From the NCBI GenBank assembly GCA_023411775.1, contig JAEYOL010000068.1, forward strand, positions 1 through 8,073: a stretch of DNA of 8,073 bases, written 5' to 3'. This document shows, one piece after another, positions 1 through 6,479 of the stretch (the stretch's first letter is position 1; every line of letters starts with the position of its first letter). The notes under the pieces were generated by a model. That model saw nothing but the letters and a program-made list of their open reading frames with translations, was not told the DNA's origin and did not search any database. A program made the translations under genes and the position numbers. This DNA comes from Bacteroidota bacterium. GTDB taxonomy: Bacteria > Bacteroidota > Bacteroidia > Chitinophagales > Chitinophagaceae.

Positions 1-591
1 ATTCAGGCTTCATCTGCATTTTTCCCAGTAAACCGTAACCAGGATAAAGCGTCAGAAGCGCCGGTTTTTCTTTGGGTCGGCAGGCTTGATGCGAATAAGG
101 ATCCAATTACCGTGTTAAAAGGATTTACCAGGTTTTTGATTGAGAATCCATCGGCGAAACTATTTATGATCCATCAAACGGATGATTTATTAGATGAAGT
201 GAAAGATTTGATACAAGTCCATGACCATGCCGGCAGTTCGATCAGGCTGGTCGGAAAAGTTCCTCACCCGGATATGCAGGAATGGTACAACCGCGCCGAT
301 TTTATTATATCCACCTCGCATTATGAGGGTAGTGGTATTGCAGTCCTGGAAGCTATGTCATGTGGCTGTATTCCTATGTTAACGAATATCGCTTCGTTCA
401 GGCGAATGACAGGGCAGGGGTGCTTTGGGTTACTGTTTGAACCCGGGAATACCGGCTCTTTGTTAGACGCTTTGCGCAAGACTGCCCACCTGGATATGGA
501 AAAGGAACGTTCCAAAACTTTACAGCGTTTTCGTAGCGAGTTTTCATTTGAAGCAATTGCAGGTAAGATTAATACATTAATTCATGAATGA
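1..591 (+). CDS. GT4-type (group 1) glycosyltransferase, 5'-truncated by window edge
   Basis: The reading frame is open from base 1 to the TGA at 589-591 (196 codons visible), so the gene begins upstream of the window; the in-frame GTG at 112 is an internal valine codon. What is visible is the C-terminal Rossmann domain of a GT-B fold enzyme, which binds the nucleotide-sugar donor. Near visible residues 22-35 is the typical opening FLWVGRLDANKDP. The EX7E donor-site motif lies in YEGSGIAVLEAMSCG, with the glutamates at about residues 109 and 117. GT4 enzymes transfer a sugar from an NDP-sugar with retention of configuration; here the likely acceptor is a lipid-linked repeat unit on the cytoplasmic face of the inner membrane. 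The 3' end overlaps the next glycosyltransferase gene by 8 nt, which suggests one operon. Family assignment is strong; donor and acceptor cannot be read from sequence. Confidence 0.93.
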   Translation: MQASSAFFPVNRNQDKASEAPVFLWVGRLDANKDPITVLKGFTRFLIENPSAKLFMIHQTDDLLDEVKDLIQVHDHAGSSIRLVGKVPHPDMQEWYNRADFIISTSHYEGSGIAVLEAMSCGCIPMLTNIASFRRMTGQGCFGLLFEPGNTGSLLDALRKTAHLDMEKERSKTLQRFRSEFSFEAIAGKINTLIHE

Positions 592-1483
592 GACACCTCA
601 GTTGGTAAGTATTATCATGCCTACCTATAACCGGGCAGAACTGATACTGCAGTCAATCGAATCGGTAAGGATGCAGACCTACAGCAATTGGGAACTTATC
701 ATTGTGGATGATGGATCTGAAGACAATACGGAACAGGTGGTAAGCGGCATTGTTGATAAAAGAGTACATTTTATTAAAGCGGGTCGAATAGGGATAAATG
801 GAAGGGTGAAAAATATCGGCCTTAAGAAGGCGATGGGAGGCCTGATCGCGTTTATCGATTCAGACGATCTCTGGGCTTCTAATAAGCTTGAAATGCAGAT
901 CGCTATGCTTAAACAATATCCACAGGCAGGTTTTTCCCTCTCGGGCGGATATAATTTTAGTGTACCAGGAGAGCCAATTGAATACTTTTACAAAAACAGG
1001 CATGGCTATCGGGTTGGGAATATGTTGACAGCAATTTTCAAGTCGGAGGTTGCGATGATTATTCCAACCCTTGTATTTCGAAAGGAATGTTTGATTGAAA
1101 CGGGGATGTTTGATGAGAAAAAGGTTTTTGCAGATGGTGATTTTATTATACAACTCGCCCGCCACTACGAAGGCATTGTGATATATGATCCGCTTTTTTT
1201 TCGGCGCCTGCACGAACACAATGACAGTGATCAAAACTGGGAAAAGCGTTCTGACGAGGGGATCGAACGGGTATTGACTTATCAAAAGGAGAAGATTCTA
1301 TCGGTCAGCCTCGCCAGGGATGCGATGTTCAGAATGTATATCAATGCAGGAGAAAAACATTTGCGATACAAAAACTATGGCGCGGCTGCACAAAAGTTTT
1401 TAATTGCATGGATAAACAAACCATTGAGCATCATTCCTATCAAAAAGACTGCAAAAGTAATTCTATCGTTGCTGAAGAGTTAG
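584..1483 (+). CDS. GT2 family (GT-A fold) glycosyltransferase
   Basis: This is a 299-residue inverting glycosyltransferase of the GT2 family, expected to add one sugar to a lipid-linked polysaccharide repeat unit. The N-terminus carries the nucleotide-binding strand VSIIMPTYNR (residues 8-17) and the VDDGS motif (41-45). The metal-binding DXD appears as FIDSDDLW (90-97). A later acidic motif, ADGDF (183-187), sits where the catalytic-base region of these enzymes usually lies. There is no transmembrane segment; a basic, amphipathic C-terminus (about 277-299) may touch the membrane. The ATG at 584 overlaps the end of the upstream GT4 gene (ATGAATGA), giving likely translational coupling; no Shine-Dalgarno sequence is needed or seen. 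The last 21 nt overlap the 3' end of the convergent minus-strand GT4 gene. A T8 run lies at 1194-1201. Sugar specificity is unknown. Confidence 0.95.
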   Translation: MNETPQLVSIIMPTYNRAELILQSIESVRMQTYSNWELIIVDDGSEDNTEQVVSGIVDKRVHFIKAGRIGINGRVKNIGLKKAMGGLIAFIDSDDLWASNKLEMQIAMLKQYPQAGFSLSGGYNFSVPGEPIEYFYKNRHGYRVGNMLTAIFKSEVAMIIPTLVFRKECLIETGMFDEKKVFADGDFIIQLARHYEGIVIYDPLFFRRLHEHNDSDQNWEKRSDEGIERVLTYQKEKILSVSLARDAMFRMYINAGEKHLRYKNYGAAAQKFLIAWINKPLSIIPIKKTAKVILSLLKS

Positions 1484-2524
1484 CGCCAGCATTTCTGTCG
1501 CAGTTTCCTCGATGTTACGGTATAAAATATTCCCCGAAATAAAGGGCGACGAGTTCAATAAAGGAATTACCTGCTGTATCATTTCTTCTATGGACGAGAC
1601 GAGATGCCATTGCTGAATATCAGCGTTCATCGGCCTGCAGAAACTAATGACATGAGCACCGGCATATAATGCTTCCATACAAACACCTGGGAAACCCTCG
1701 TAAGCGGATGGATGCAGGAGTATTTTGGCTTTTTGCATTCGGGAAAGCACTTCGGGGTATATTAATTCACCCACCAGGGTTAATGTGTCCTGCAGATTCA
1801 GCTTTTCGATCAGCTTAGAAAGATTTTCTCTCTCAGGCCCATTCCCGATCAATTCGGCTTTTAACCCTGGCCTCATTTTTTTAATTGCAGCAACAATTTC
1901 AAGAAATATTGCAAACCGTTTCAGCGGGATCAATGATCCTACGGCCAGCAGGTCAATGGTTTTTTCCCCAGGTATTGCTCTATACAGGCTGGTATCTAAA
2001 CCCGGTGTTATGGTATGCCTGGGTTTAAGGCCATGACTCAATTCAAATGTTGTACTGATCGAATCTGAAATTGCGATCAGCTCGTCGGCTTTAAGACCAG
2101 TCCGTTTTGGATACTTGTTTTCTTTTTTTGCATCCTGCCCCAGTATCCAGCAATGATGGCGAAGGTGATTTTTTTTTGCAAACAGGTGACCAATTGCAGC
2201 GCATTCGCCATACCAGAAACTTAACAGTGACAAAATTATATGCTCCTGGTATATCCGCGCCAGGACCGCCAGTATTTTTTGGCGGAGCATCAGCCTGGCT
2301 ATGCCGCTTTTATTTCGACCATTGAATGGAATAACGCGTATTCCCCGCCAGCGATATTCTGTGTTATGATATGGATATTGAAAGCTGAGAACAATGACGT
2401 CGGGATTCGGATCGATTTTCTGAAATGTGTCAACGAGTTGCTGCTGCATAGGCAGGCAGGTAGAATCGGTTTCATCTTTTGGAAAACCCGGTGTAAGTAT
2501 GACAAGCGTTTTTTTATGATTCAT
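1463..2524 (-). CDS. GT4-type (group 1) glycosyltransferase
   Basis: This complete 353-residue GT-B glycosyltransferase has an N-terminal domain starting LVILTPGFPKDE (residues 7-18), with a Q-rich segment (27-29) often seen in this family. The linker region has a serine before the second domain (AISDS, 151-155). The C-terminal donor domain has GSLIPLKRF (196-204), ELIGNGPE (224-231) and the EX7E motif in YEGFPGVCMEALYAG (glutamates 276 and 284). The usual N-G-V-D loop is replaced by PGLD (174-177). The predicted role is addition of a sugar to the repeat unit encoded by this locus. It is the last gene of the four-gene minus-strand operon. Its ATG at 2524-2522 lies inside the 3' end of the ABC exporter gene (11-nt overlap), so coupled translation is likely. 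Its stop lies 21 nt inside the convergent GT2 gene. An A9 run (2169-2177, minus-strand sense) falls at residues 117-119. Specificity is unknown. Confidence 0.95.
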   Translation of the reverse strand: MNHKKTLVILTPGFPKDETDSTCLPMQQQLVDTFQKIDPNPDVIVLSFQYPYHNTEYRWRGIRVIPFNGRNKSGIARLMLRQKILAVLARIYQEHIILSLLSFWYGECAAIGHLFAKKNHLRHHCWILGQDAKKENKYPKRTGLKADELIAISDSISTTFELSHGLKPRHTITPGLDTSLYRAIPGEKTIDLLAVGSLIPLKRFAIFLEIVAAIKKMRPGLKAELIGNGPERENLSKLIEKLNLQDTLTLVGELIYPEVLSRMQKAKILLHPSAYEGFPGVCMEALYAGAHVISFCRPMNADIQQWHLVSSIEEMIQQVIPLLNSSPFISGNILYRNIEETATEMLALTLQQR

Positions 2525-4184
2525 CCATCGAAATGATTTTATTACACCATGAAAGACTTTTTTTGTTGTGGGTAATGAGTATCACCATTTTTCCCTGGCG
2601 GGTAAGTTCCTGGAAATGCGTCAGCAGGGAATTTTCCGAGGTTTCATCCAATTCGTTGAACGGCTCATCCAGTAGTATGATATCTGCATTCTTATACAGG
2701 GCGCGTGCAATAGCGATGCGCTGCTGTTGCCCGCCGCTGATATTTTTCCCATTCTCTGTTATCGTCATTCCCAGACCTTCCGGGTTTTGGGAAATAAATT
2801 CAGAAAGACCCGAAACCCTGATTGCATAGTCGAGATTTGCCGGGTGGTACTCATTTTCTTCCAGCGTAATATTTCGAAGCAGGGTATCATGAATAAGGAA
2901 AGGTTGTTGCCTGACATATGCGATCGAAGGCCAGTAAACTTTGAGGCTGTTTTTCCTGAGGGCGACGTCGTTAATGATCACTTCTCCCTTCGCGGGTTCG
3001 AGGAATCCCAGGATAATATTTAAGAGCGTTGTTTTTCCAACACCTGATGCACCGCTGATTCCCAAAAAGTCTTTTCGATGCAATGAAAGGCTGAAATTTG
3101 ATAACACTGGCGTACCGTTGTAACTGAATCCTATACCTTTTAAGTTAACAGACTGGATATTGACGACGGGACGCTTGTCACTTCCAGGCACTACATCGTG
3201 GGAGACGGGTGCCGTAGTTTTTGTTGCAAATTCGTATGCCTTCATTTGCCCGTTGGCATTGGTAATTTTTACAATGCCGGGAATGATCTTATATGCAGCG
3301 GCTACAAATGCGCCAATGGTTAGAAGGTAGGATGAATCATTAGTACCCGTCCATTTTGCAATGACAACCAGGACGAACAGGCCGAGGATAGCAAATACTT
3401 CAATGATCCGCGCGGGCATACTTTGCACTAACATGCTATCGAATAGTGCAGTACTGAATTTTTTTCGGGCTTCAATAAACCGCTTGAGAAAAAATTCACG
3501 ACGGTTGTAAACATTACTTTCAATATATCCTTTTAAAGCATCCATCAAGTATTGATAAGAAAACTGGTTATGGACCTGGATGTTTTTTCTTGCCGCCGCC
3601 ATTCTTTTTTTAATAAAATAAAAGACAACTACTACCGGCGGTAACAATATTCCGAGCAGTAGCAGGAAGAGTTTGAAATTAAAGAGTAGAATGGCAAGAA
3701 CAGCGATACCGATCAGGCAGGTCTGAGTTACGATCTGTTGAATACCCGTAACTATATACTGGCAAAATTCAAATGGCTGCAGGCAGATCGTTCTGATATG
3801 CTTAGAGGAGTCGATATTCACAAAGTCGCGGTAATCAGACGACTGGTAATTTCTCAGCCGTTCGGATGACAAACGAATGGCCACCCTGCTGTTGAAGCGG
3901 TATTGGGCTTTTTCGAGGTAGTATGCGCCAAGGTTTTTTAATCCAAATAAGACAAAAAAGATCGCGATCAGCCAGGCTGAATCCGGGTTGGCAAGCCAGC
4001 CAGGTAGAAAACCCGAGAGCGTATAGTCACCTGGCTGAATATAAAAGCGAATGATCCAAAGCAGGGAAGCCAGCGCGACTATATCAAGCAGGCTGATAAT
4101 AATATTACCGAGGGCCAGTGAGCAGAAGTTTTTTCTCTCTTCTTTGTCAAAAACGCGCCAGGTATTTTCGAATATCTTTTTCAC
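2514..4184 (-). CDS. Fused permease-ATPase ABC exporter, probable lipid-linked glycan flippase (MsbA/PglK-like)
   Basis: This 556-residue half-transporter, which would work as a homodimer, has an N-terminal membrane domain of about six helices (roughly 22-48, 70-90, 140-165, 168-190, 255-277, 285-305) and a C-terminal ATPase domain from about 345. The ATPase has a complete motif set: an aromatic A-loop near F353/Y355, Walker A GASGVGKT (378-385), Q-loop at Q426-Q427, signature ISGGQ (482-486, a conservative variant of LSGGQ), Walker B IILLDE (502-507) and H-loop histidine 539. It should therefore be active. Type IV exporters of this build include MsbA (lipid A) and PglK (undecaprenyl-linked oligosaccharide); the glycan context favours a PglK-like role, but this is inference and another lipid or peptide substrate is possible. 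Translation starts at GTG 4184-4182, which overlaps the TGA of the upstream polymerase-like gene as GTGA. Its 3' end overlaps the GT4 start by 11 nt. Confidence 0.92.
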   Translation of the reverse strand: MKKIFENTWRVFDKEERKNFCSLALGNIIISLLDIVALASLLWIIRFYIQPGDYTLSGFLPGWLANPDSAWLIAIFFVLFGLKNLGAYYLEKAQYRFNSRVAIRLSSERLRNYQSSDYRDFVNIDSSKHIRTICLQPFEFCQYIVTGIQQIVTQTCLIGIAVLAILLFNFKLFLLLLGILLPPVVVVFYFIKKRMAAARKNIQVHNQFSYQYLMDALKGYIESNVYNRREFFLKRFIEARKKFSTALFDSMLVQSMPARIIEVFAILGLFVLVVIAKWTGTNDSSYLLTIGAFVAAAYKIIPGIVKITNANGQMKAYEFATKTTAPVSHDVVPGSDKRPVVNIQSVNLKGIGFSYNGTPVLSNFSLSLHRKDFLGISGASGVGKTTLLNIILGFLEPAKGEVIINDVALRKNSLKVYWPSIAYVRQQPFLIHDTLLRNITLEENEYHPANLDYAIRVSGLSEFISQNPEGLGMTITENGKNISGGQQQRIAIARALYKNADIILLDEPFNELDETSENSLLTHFQELTRQGKMVILITHNKKSLSWCNKIISMDES

Positions 4185-5446
4185 GGGTTTGTTGATAGTT
4201 TAGTAGTGAGTAGCGGAAATAACATGAAGATGAGAATGCCGTATTGCGTTTCAAATGCGGCTTCGACAAAAAGCCAGGTCGTCAGCGTTAAAAGCACAAT
4301 GTTTGCCAGCCTGTACCCTCGGGCAAGTACCAGTTTTGCCAGGCTATAACAAACCAATACCAGCACCAACAGACCAGTAATACCGTTTTGTAAGGTGGTT
4401 TCCAGGAATTGATTGTGGGTATTATAAGCGCGGTATCCTATGTCATTTCGACCCGGGTCGCCAGTATACATGTTCATGTTGACATACTTTTCATTGAGAA
4501 CGACCTGTGCATCACCGGGGCTCACTCCCAGCCACCATGCTTTTTGTTGGGTAAGCATTTCAGGTACAAATCGCCACTGGAGCAACCGGAACTGGAAACC
4601 GTTGAAATAATCAGCCTGGTCAAACTGGGCTTGCGTAACCACGCTTAGTTCACCTTTAAATATATCTGCGAATCTTGCCTGCACCGGGTTTTTTGTAAAT
4701 GAAACTGCAGCAATCCCCGCAATTATAATGACTGAGAAGATGACCATTGCAACCCGCTTTGCATTGAAGAAAGTGATTAAGTAACAAATAACTCCCAGGA
4801 CCCAGATCCCAATCACAAATTTTGAAGAGAGCAGTAAAAGCAGGATGGAAAAAAATATAAGAAGAAACCAATCGAGCGTTACTTCCTTCAGTCGAGTTTT
4901 AAACGATATTTTTTCCGTGAGGTAGAAGATTGCAATCAGCACCAGTATGGAAAAATATACCGCGTGCTGACCAATCGGTGCGACGAGCTCATGATAGAAA
5001 AGAAGCAATAATTTGCTATTCGTACCTAATGTTAACACGTTATAGATCAGGCAGTATAACGAGGCGGCTGCCAGGACCAGGCAGTATTGGAAAAATAATT
5101 TATCCGCCGACCGAATGTATGAACTGGTGACGGCAAATGCCAGGGGTACCATCAACAGGCCTGACTTGACCCGGATATTCGACCAGCTTTGCTGGTAGTT
5201 TTCAGTAAATAGGAAGGCCAAAACTTGCAGTAGCAGAAAGAGTATGATAGCAAAGAAGAAGAATGTCCAGTTCCTTTCACGCAAAACATTTTTTAGGCCG
5301 GCAGAGTTCATCAACAGACCTGCGACGATCATTAGTCCAATAACAATACTGCTCACAGCACGAAGCGAGAATGTTATGCTGACAAAAAGCACCACGTATA
5401 ACAAGTGAAATACCTGGCAAATGTTTTTGGATGAGACAGTATTCAT
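4181..5446 (-). CDS. O-antigen polymerase/ligase-like multi-spanning membrane protein (Wzy/WaaL superfamily)
   Basis: This 421-residue, very hydrophobic protein has about ten or more predicted membrane helices and one large periplasmic loop (about 250-343), the architecture of Wzy polymerases and WaaL ligases. The large loop contains RLLQWRFVPEM (287-297) and WLGVSPGDAQ (305-314). It ends in NTHNQFLETTLQNGITGLL (342-360), the H-N-x-x-L...G-x-x-G pattern typical of the Wzy_C (PF04932) region. An SSKF motif (207-210) in a membrane segment is also common there. These proteins act on undecaprenyl-PP-linked glycans at the outer face of the inner membrane, either polymerising repeat units or ligating the chain to an acceptor. 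Sequence alone does not separate the two; the adjacent Wzz-like gene favours polymerase. It starts at ATG 5446-5444, 36 nt after the Wzz-like gene, and ends in a GTGA overlap with the ABC exporter. Confidence 0.88.
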   Translation of the reverse strand: MNTVSSKNICQVFHLLYVVLFVSITFSLRAVSSIVIGLMIVAGLLMNSAGLKNVLRERNWTFFFFAIILFLLLQVLAFLFTENYQQSWSNIRVKSGLLMVPLAFAVTSSYIRSADKLFFQYCLVLAAASLYCLIYNVLTLGTNSKLLLLFYHELVAPIGQHAVYFSILVLIAIFYLTEKISFKTRLKEVTLDWFLLIFFSILLLLLSSKFVIGIWVLGVICYLITFFNAKRVAMVIFSVIIIAGIAAVSFTKNPVQARFADIFKGELSVVTQAQFDQADYFNGFQFRLLQWRFVPEMLTQQKAWWLGVSPGDAQVVLNEKYVNMNMYTGDPGRNDIGYRAYNTHNQFLETTLQNGITGLLVLVLVCYSLAKLVLARGYRLANIVLLTLTTWLFVEAAFETQYGILIFMLFPLLTTKLSTNP

Positions 5447-5482
5447 GTGCGGCCAGATAAGGGTAATAGGCTTCGGGACTGG

Positions 5483-6334
5483 TTAGCTATTTGCCCGTGT
5501 ATATGTTTTTAATTTTTGATTGATGGAATGTATCAATGCAATAACGAAACTGATAGAAAGGGCAGACATCAGTCCCAGTATAAGCCAAACGATCAAACTA
5601 TTGCCCGCAGGCTTTTTTGGTGGATAGAAATCCTGCACCACCTGGACGGCCCTCATAAACTTCAACTCCTCCTTATACCCAAGGTGTTTTTCATTCATTT
5701 CTATTAGTTGTTGGCTTATTCCCTGTACATCCACGATAAGTCCATTATTAGTACTATTTGTTTTTAATAAACCCGCCATCACAGCTCTCAAAGAATCGAG
5801 GGTTTGTATCTCGCATGCTGTTTTGCTGATCATGGCCTCGGTACGGTTTCGTTTTGAAGCCAGCCTTTCTTTTGCCACCCCATGGTTGTCAAAACCAAAA
5901 ACGATCCCCATCTGAAGTTCGCTGAGGATGGCAGGATCGGTTACACTGACATCGATCAGGAACCCATTTGGGTTTTGTGCACTAAAAATTTTCTGGATTT
6001 CCTCAGCTTTTAGACCTTTTACTTTTTGTAAGAGTTCAACAGGTAAATTTAGAATGGCAGCCAGAGATTCATCGTTGCCGTTACGAAGTAAGTTGTTCCA
6101 GTTACTTACGATCTGTATATTATTTTGATTGGTCGTAAACGAAGATTGCAGTACCAGCCTGCTTTTATAAACGGCCGGGAGGGAATTAAATCGAAGAAAG
6201 CCGAGAAACAAGCCAGTAAGTGTGCCGGTAAGAAAAAGCCATTTATAACGTTTCAAAAATGCAAAGCTGCGATCGAGTAATGCAAGCAGGTCGATCTCAT
6301 CACGATTGGTATCCCTTTGATTTGATAGGTCCAT
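5483..6334 (-). CDS. Wzz-like polysaccharide co-polymerase (chain-length determinant family), no kinase domain
   Basis: This 283-residue protein has the polysaccharide co-polymerase layout: a short cytoplasmic N-terminus, TM1 (about 31-48), a periplasmic domain (about 50-243) and TM2 (about 245-268) with a short basic tail. A YKSRLVLQ segment follows TM1 (56-63), matching the conserved start of the Wzz domain. A helical, charged stretch (about 152-235) leads into a proline-containing motif (YPPKKPAG, 237-244) just before TM2, which is characteristic of the family. There is no C-terminal tyrosine-kinase domain and the protein is shorter than many Bacteroidota relatives. It would control chain length by acting with the Wzy-type protein encoded next. 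It is the first gene of the minus-strand operon; the ATG at 6334-6332 is preceded by A/T-rich sequence and no clear Shine-Dalgarno. The family call is based on topology and motifs, since primary-sequence conservation is low. Confidence 0.85.
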   Translation of the reverse strand: MDLSNQRDTNRDEIDLLALLDRSFAFLKRYKWLFLTGTLTGLFLGFLRFNSLPAVYKSRLVLQSSFTTNQNNIQIVSNWNNLLRNGNDESLAAILNLPVELLQKVKGLKAEEIQKIFSAQNPNGFLIDVSVTDPAILSELQMGIVFGFDNHGVAKERLASKRNRTEAMISKTACEIQTLDSLRAVMAGLLKTNSTNNGLIVDVQGISQQLIEMNEKHLGYKEELKFMRAVQVVQDFYPPKKPAGNSLIVWLILGLMSALSISFVIALIHSINQKLKTYTRANS

Positions 6335-6357
6335 ATTTTATACCTGGATCCGGATAT

Positions 6358-6389
6358 TAAATGTACCGGTGACTTCGAGCCGTATCGAA
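6358..6389 (-). promoter_or_regulatory. Possible Bacteroidota-type promoter for the minus-strand operon
   Basis: Read on the minus strand, TACATTTA (6365-6358) matches the Bacteroidota -7 consensus TAnnTTTG at all but the last base. A TTCG (6389-6386), one base off the -33 element TTTG, lies 20 nt upstream. Transcription would begin near 6350, leaving a leader of about 15 nt before the ATG at 6334. The -33-like element falls inside the inverted repeat at 6372-6391. Both boxes are imperfect, so this is a weak call. Confidence 0.3.
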
Positions 6390-6391
6390 GT
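6372..6391. repeat. Perfect inverted repeat (7-bp arms, 6-bp spacer), candidate operator
   Basis: The arms are ACTTCGA (6372-6378) and TCGAAGT (6385-6391), separated by GCCGTA. A further copy, ACTTCGATA, occurs at 6467-6475, just before the plus-strand flippase start; the right arm read on the minus strand gives the same nine bases. A dyad of this size between divergent genes fits a dimeric regulator site. A T5 run at 6391-6395 also gives it a terminator-like look on the plus strand, but no plus-strand gene lies upstream for it to terminate. Confidence 0.45.
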
Positions 6392-6479
6392 TTTTCCTCT
6401 AAAGGTTGCCAGCTGAGCACGCTTATAACTAATTAAACCTGTTTTTTTTCATCACGCACCTTGTTAACTTCGATATCGC

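Larger units (their letters stand above)
6335..6479. promoter_or_regulatory. Divergent intergenic promoter region
   Basis: This 145-bp spacer separates the start codons of the minus-strand Wzz-like operon and the plus-strand flippase unit, so it must hold at least the promoter for each if neither is read from farther away. It contains a perfect 7+7 inverted repeat (6372-6391), a third copy of the half-site (6467-6473), a T8 run (6442-6449) and an AT-rich stretch (6424-6437). I saw no ORF and no RNA gene in it. Neither start has a recognisable Shine-Dalgarno sequence, as is usual in Bacteroidota. Confidence 0.7.

Noticed and set aside
112..591. GTG at 112 as the start of the first glycosyltransferase
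   Set aside because: The frame is open from base 1 and residues before 112 contain the conserved WVGRLDANKDP region, so the gene starts outside the window.
860..1285. 141-codon minus-strand ORF inside the GT2 gene
   Set aside because: It is antisense to a clear GT2 gene with conserved motifs and shows no family features.
1725..2536. Several plus-strand ORFs (1725-2036, 2107-2325, 2240-2536)
   Set aside because: They lie opposite the GT4 gene, overlap each other and show no recognisable domain; they are shadows of the real frame.
2533..3123. Plus-strand ORFs opposite the ABC exporter ATPase domain
   Set aside because: The minus strand here encodes Walker A, signature and Walker B motifs, so the plus-strand frames are not credible genes.
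6372..6395. Hairpin plus T5 run as a Rho-independent terminator
   Set aside because: No plus-strand transcript is expected to arrive here, since both neighbouring genes point away; the stem is not GC-rich. An operator role is more likely.
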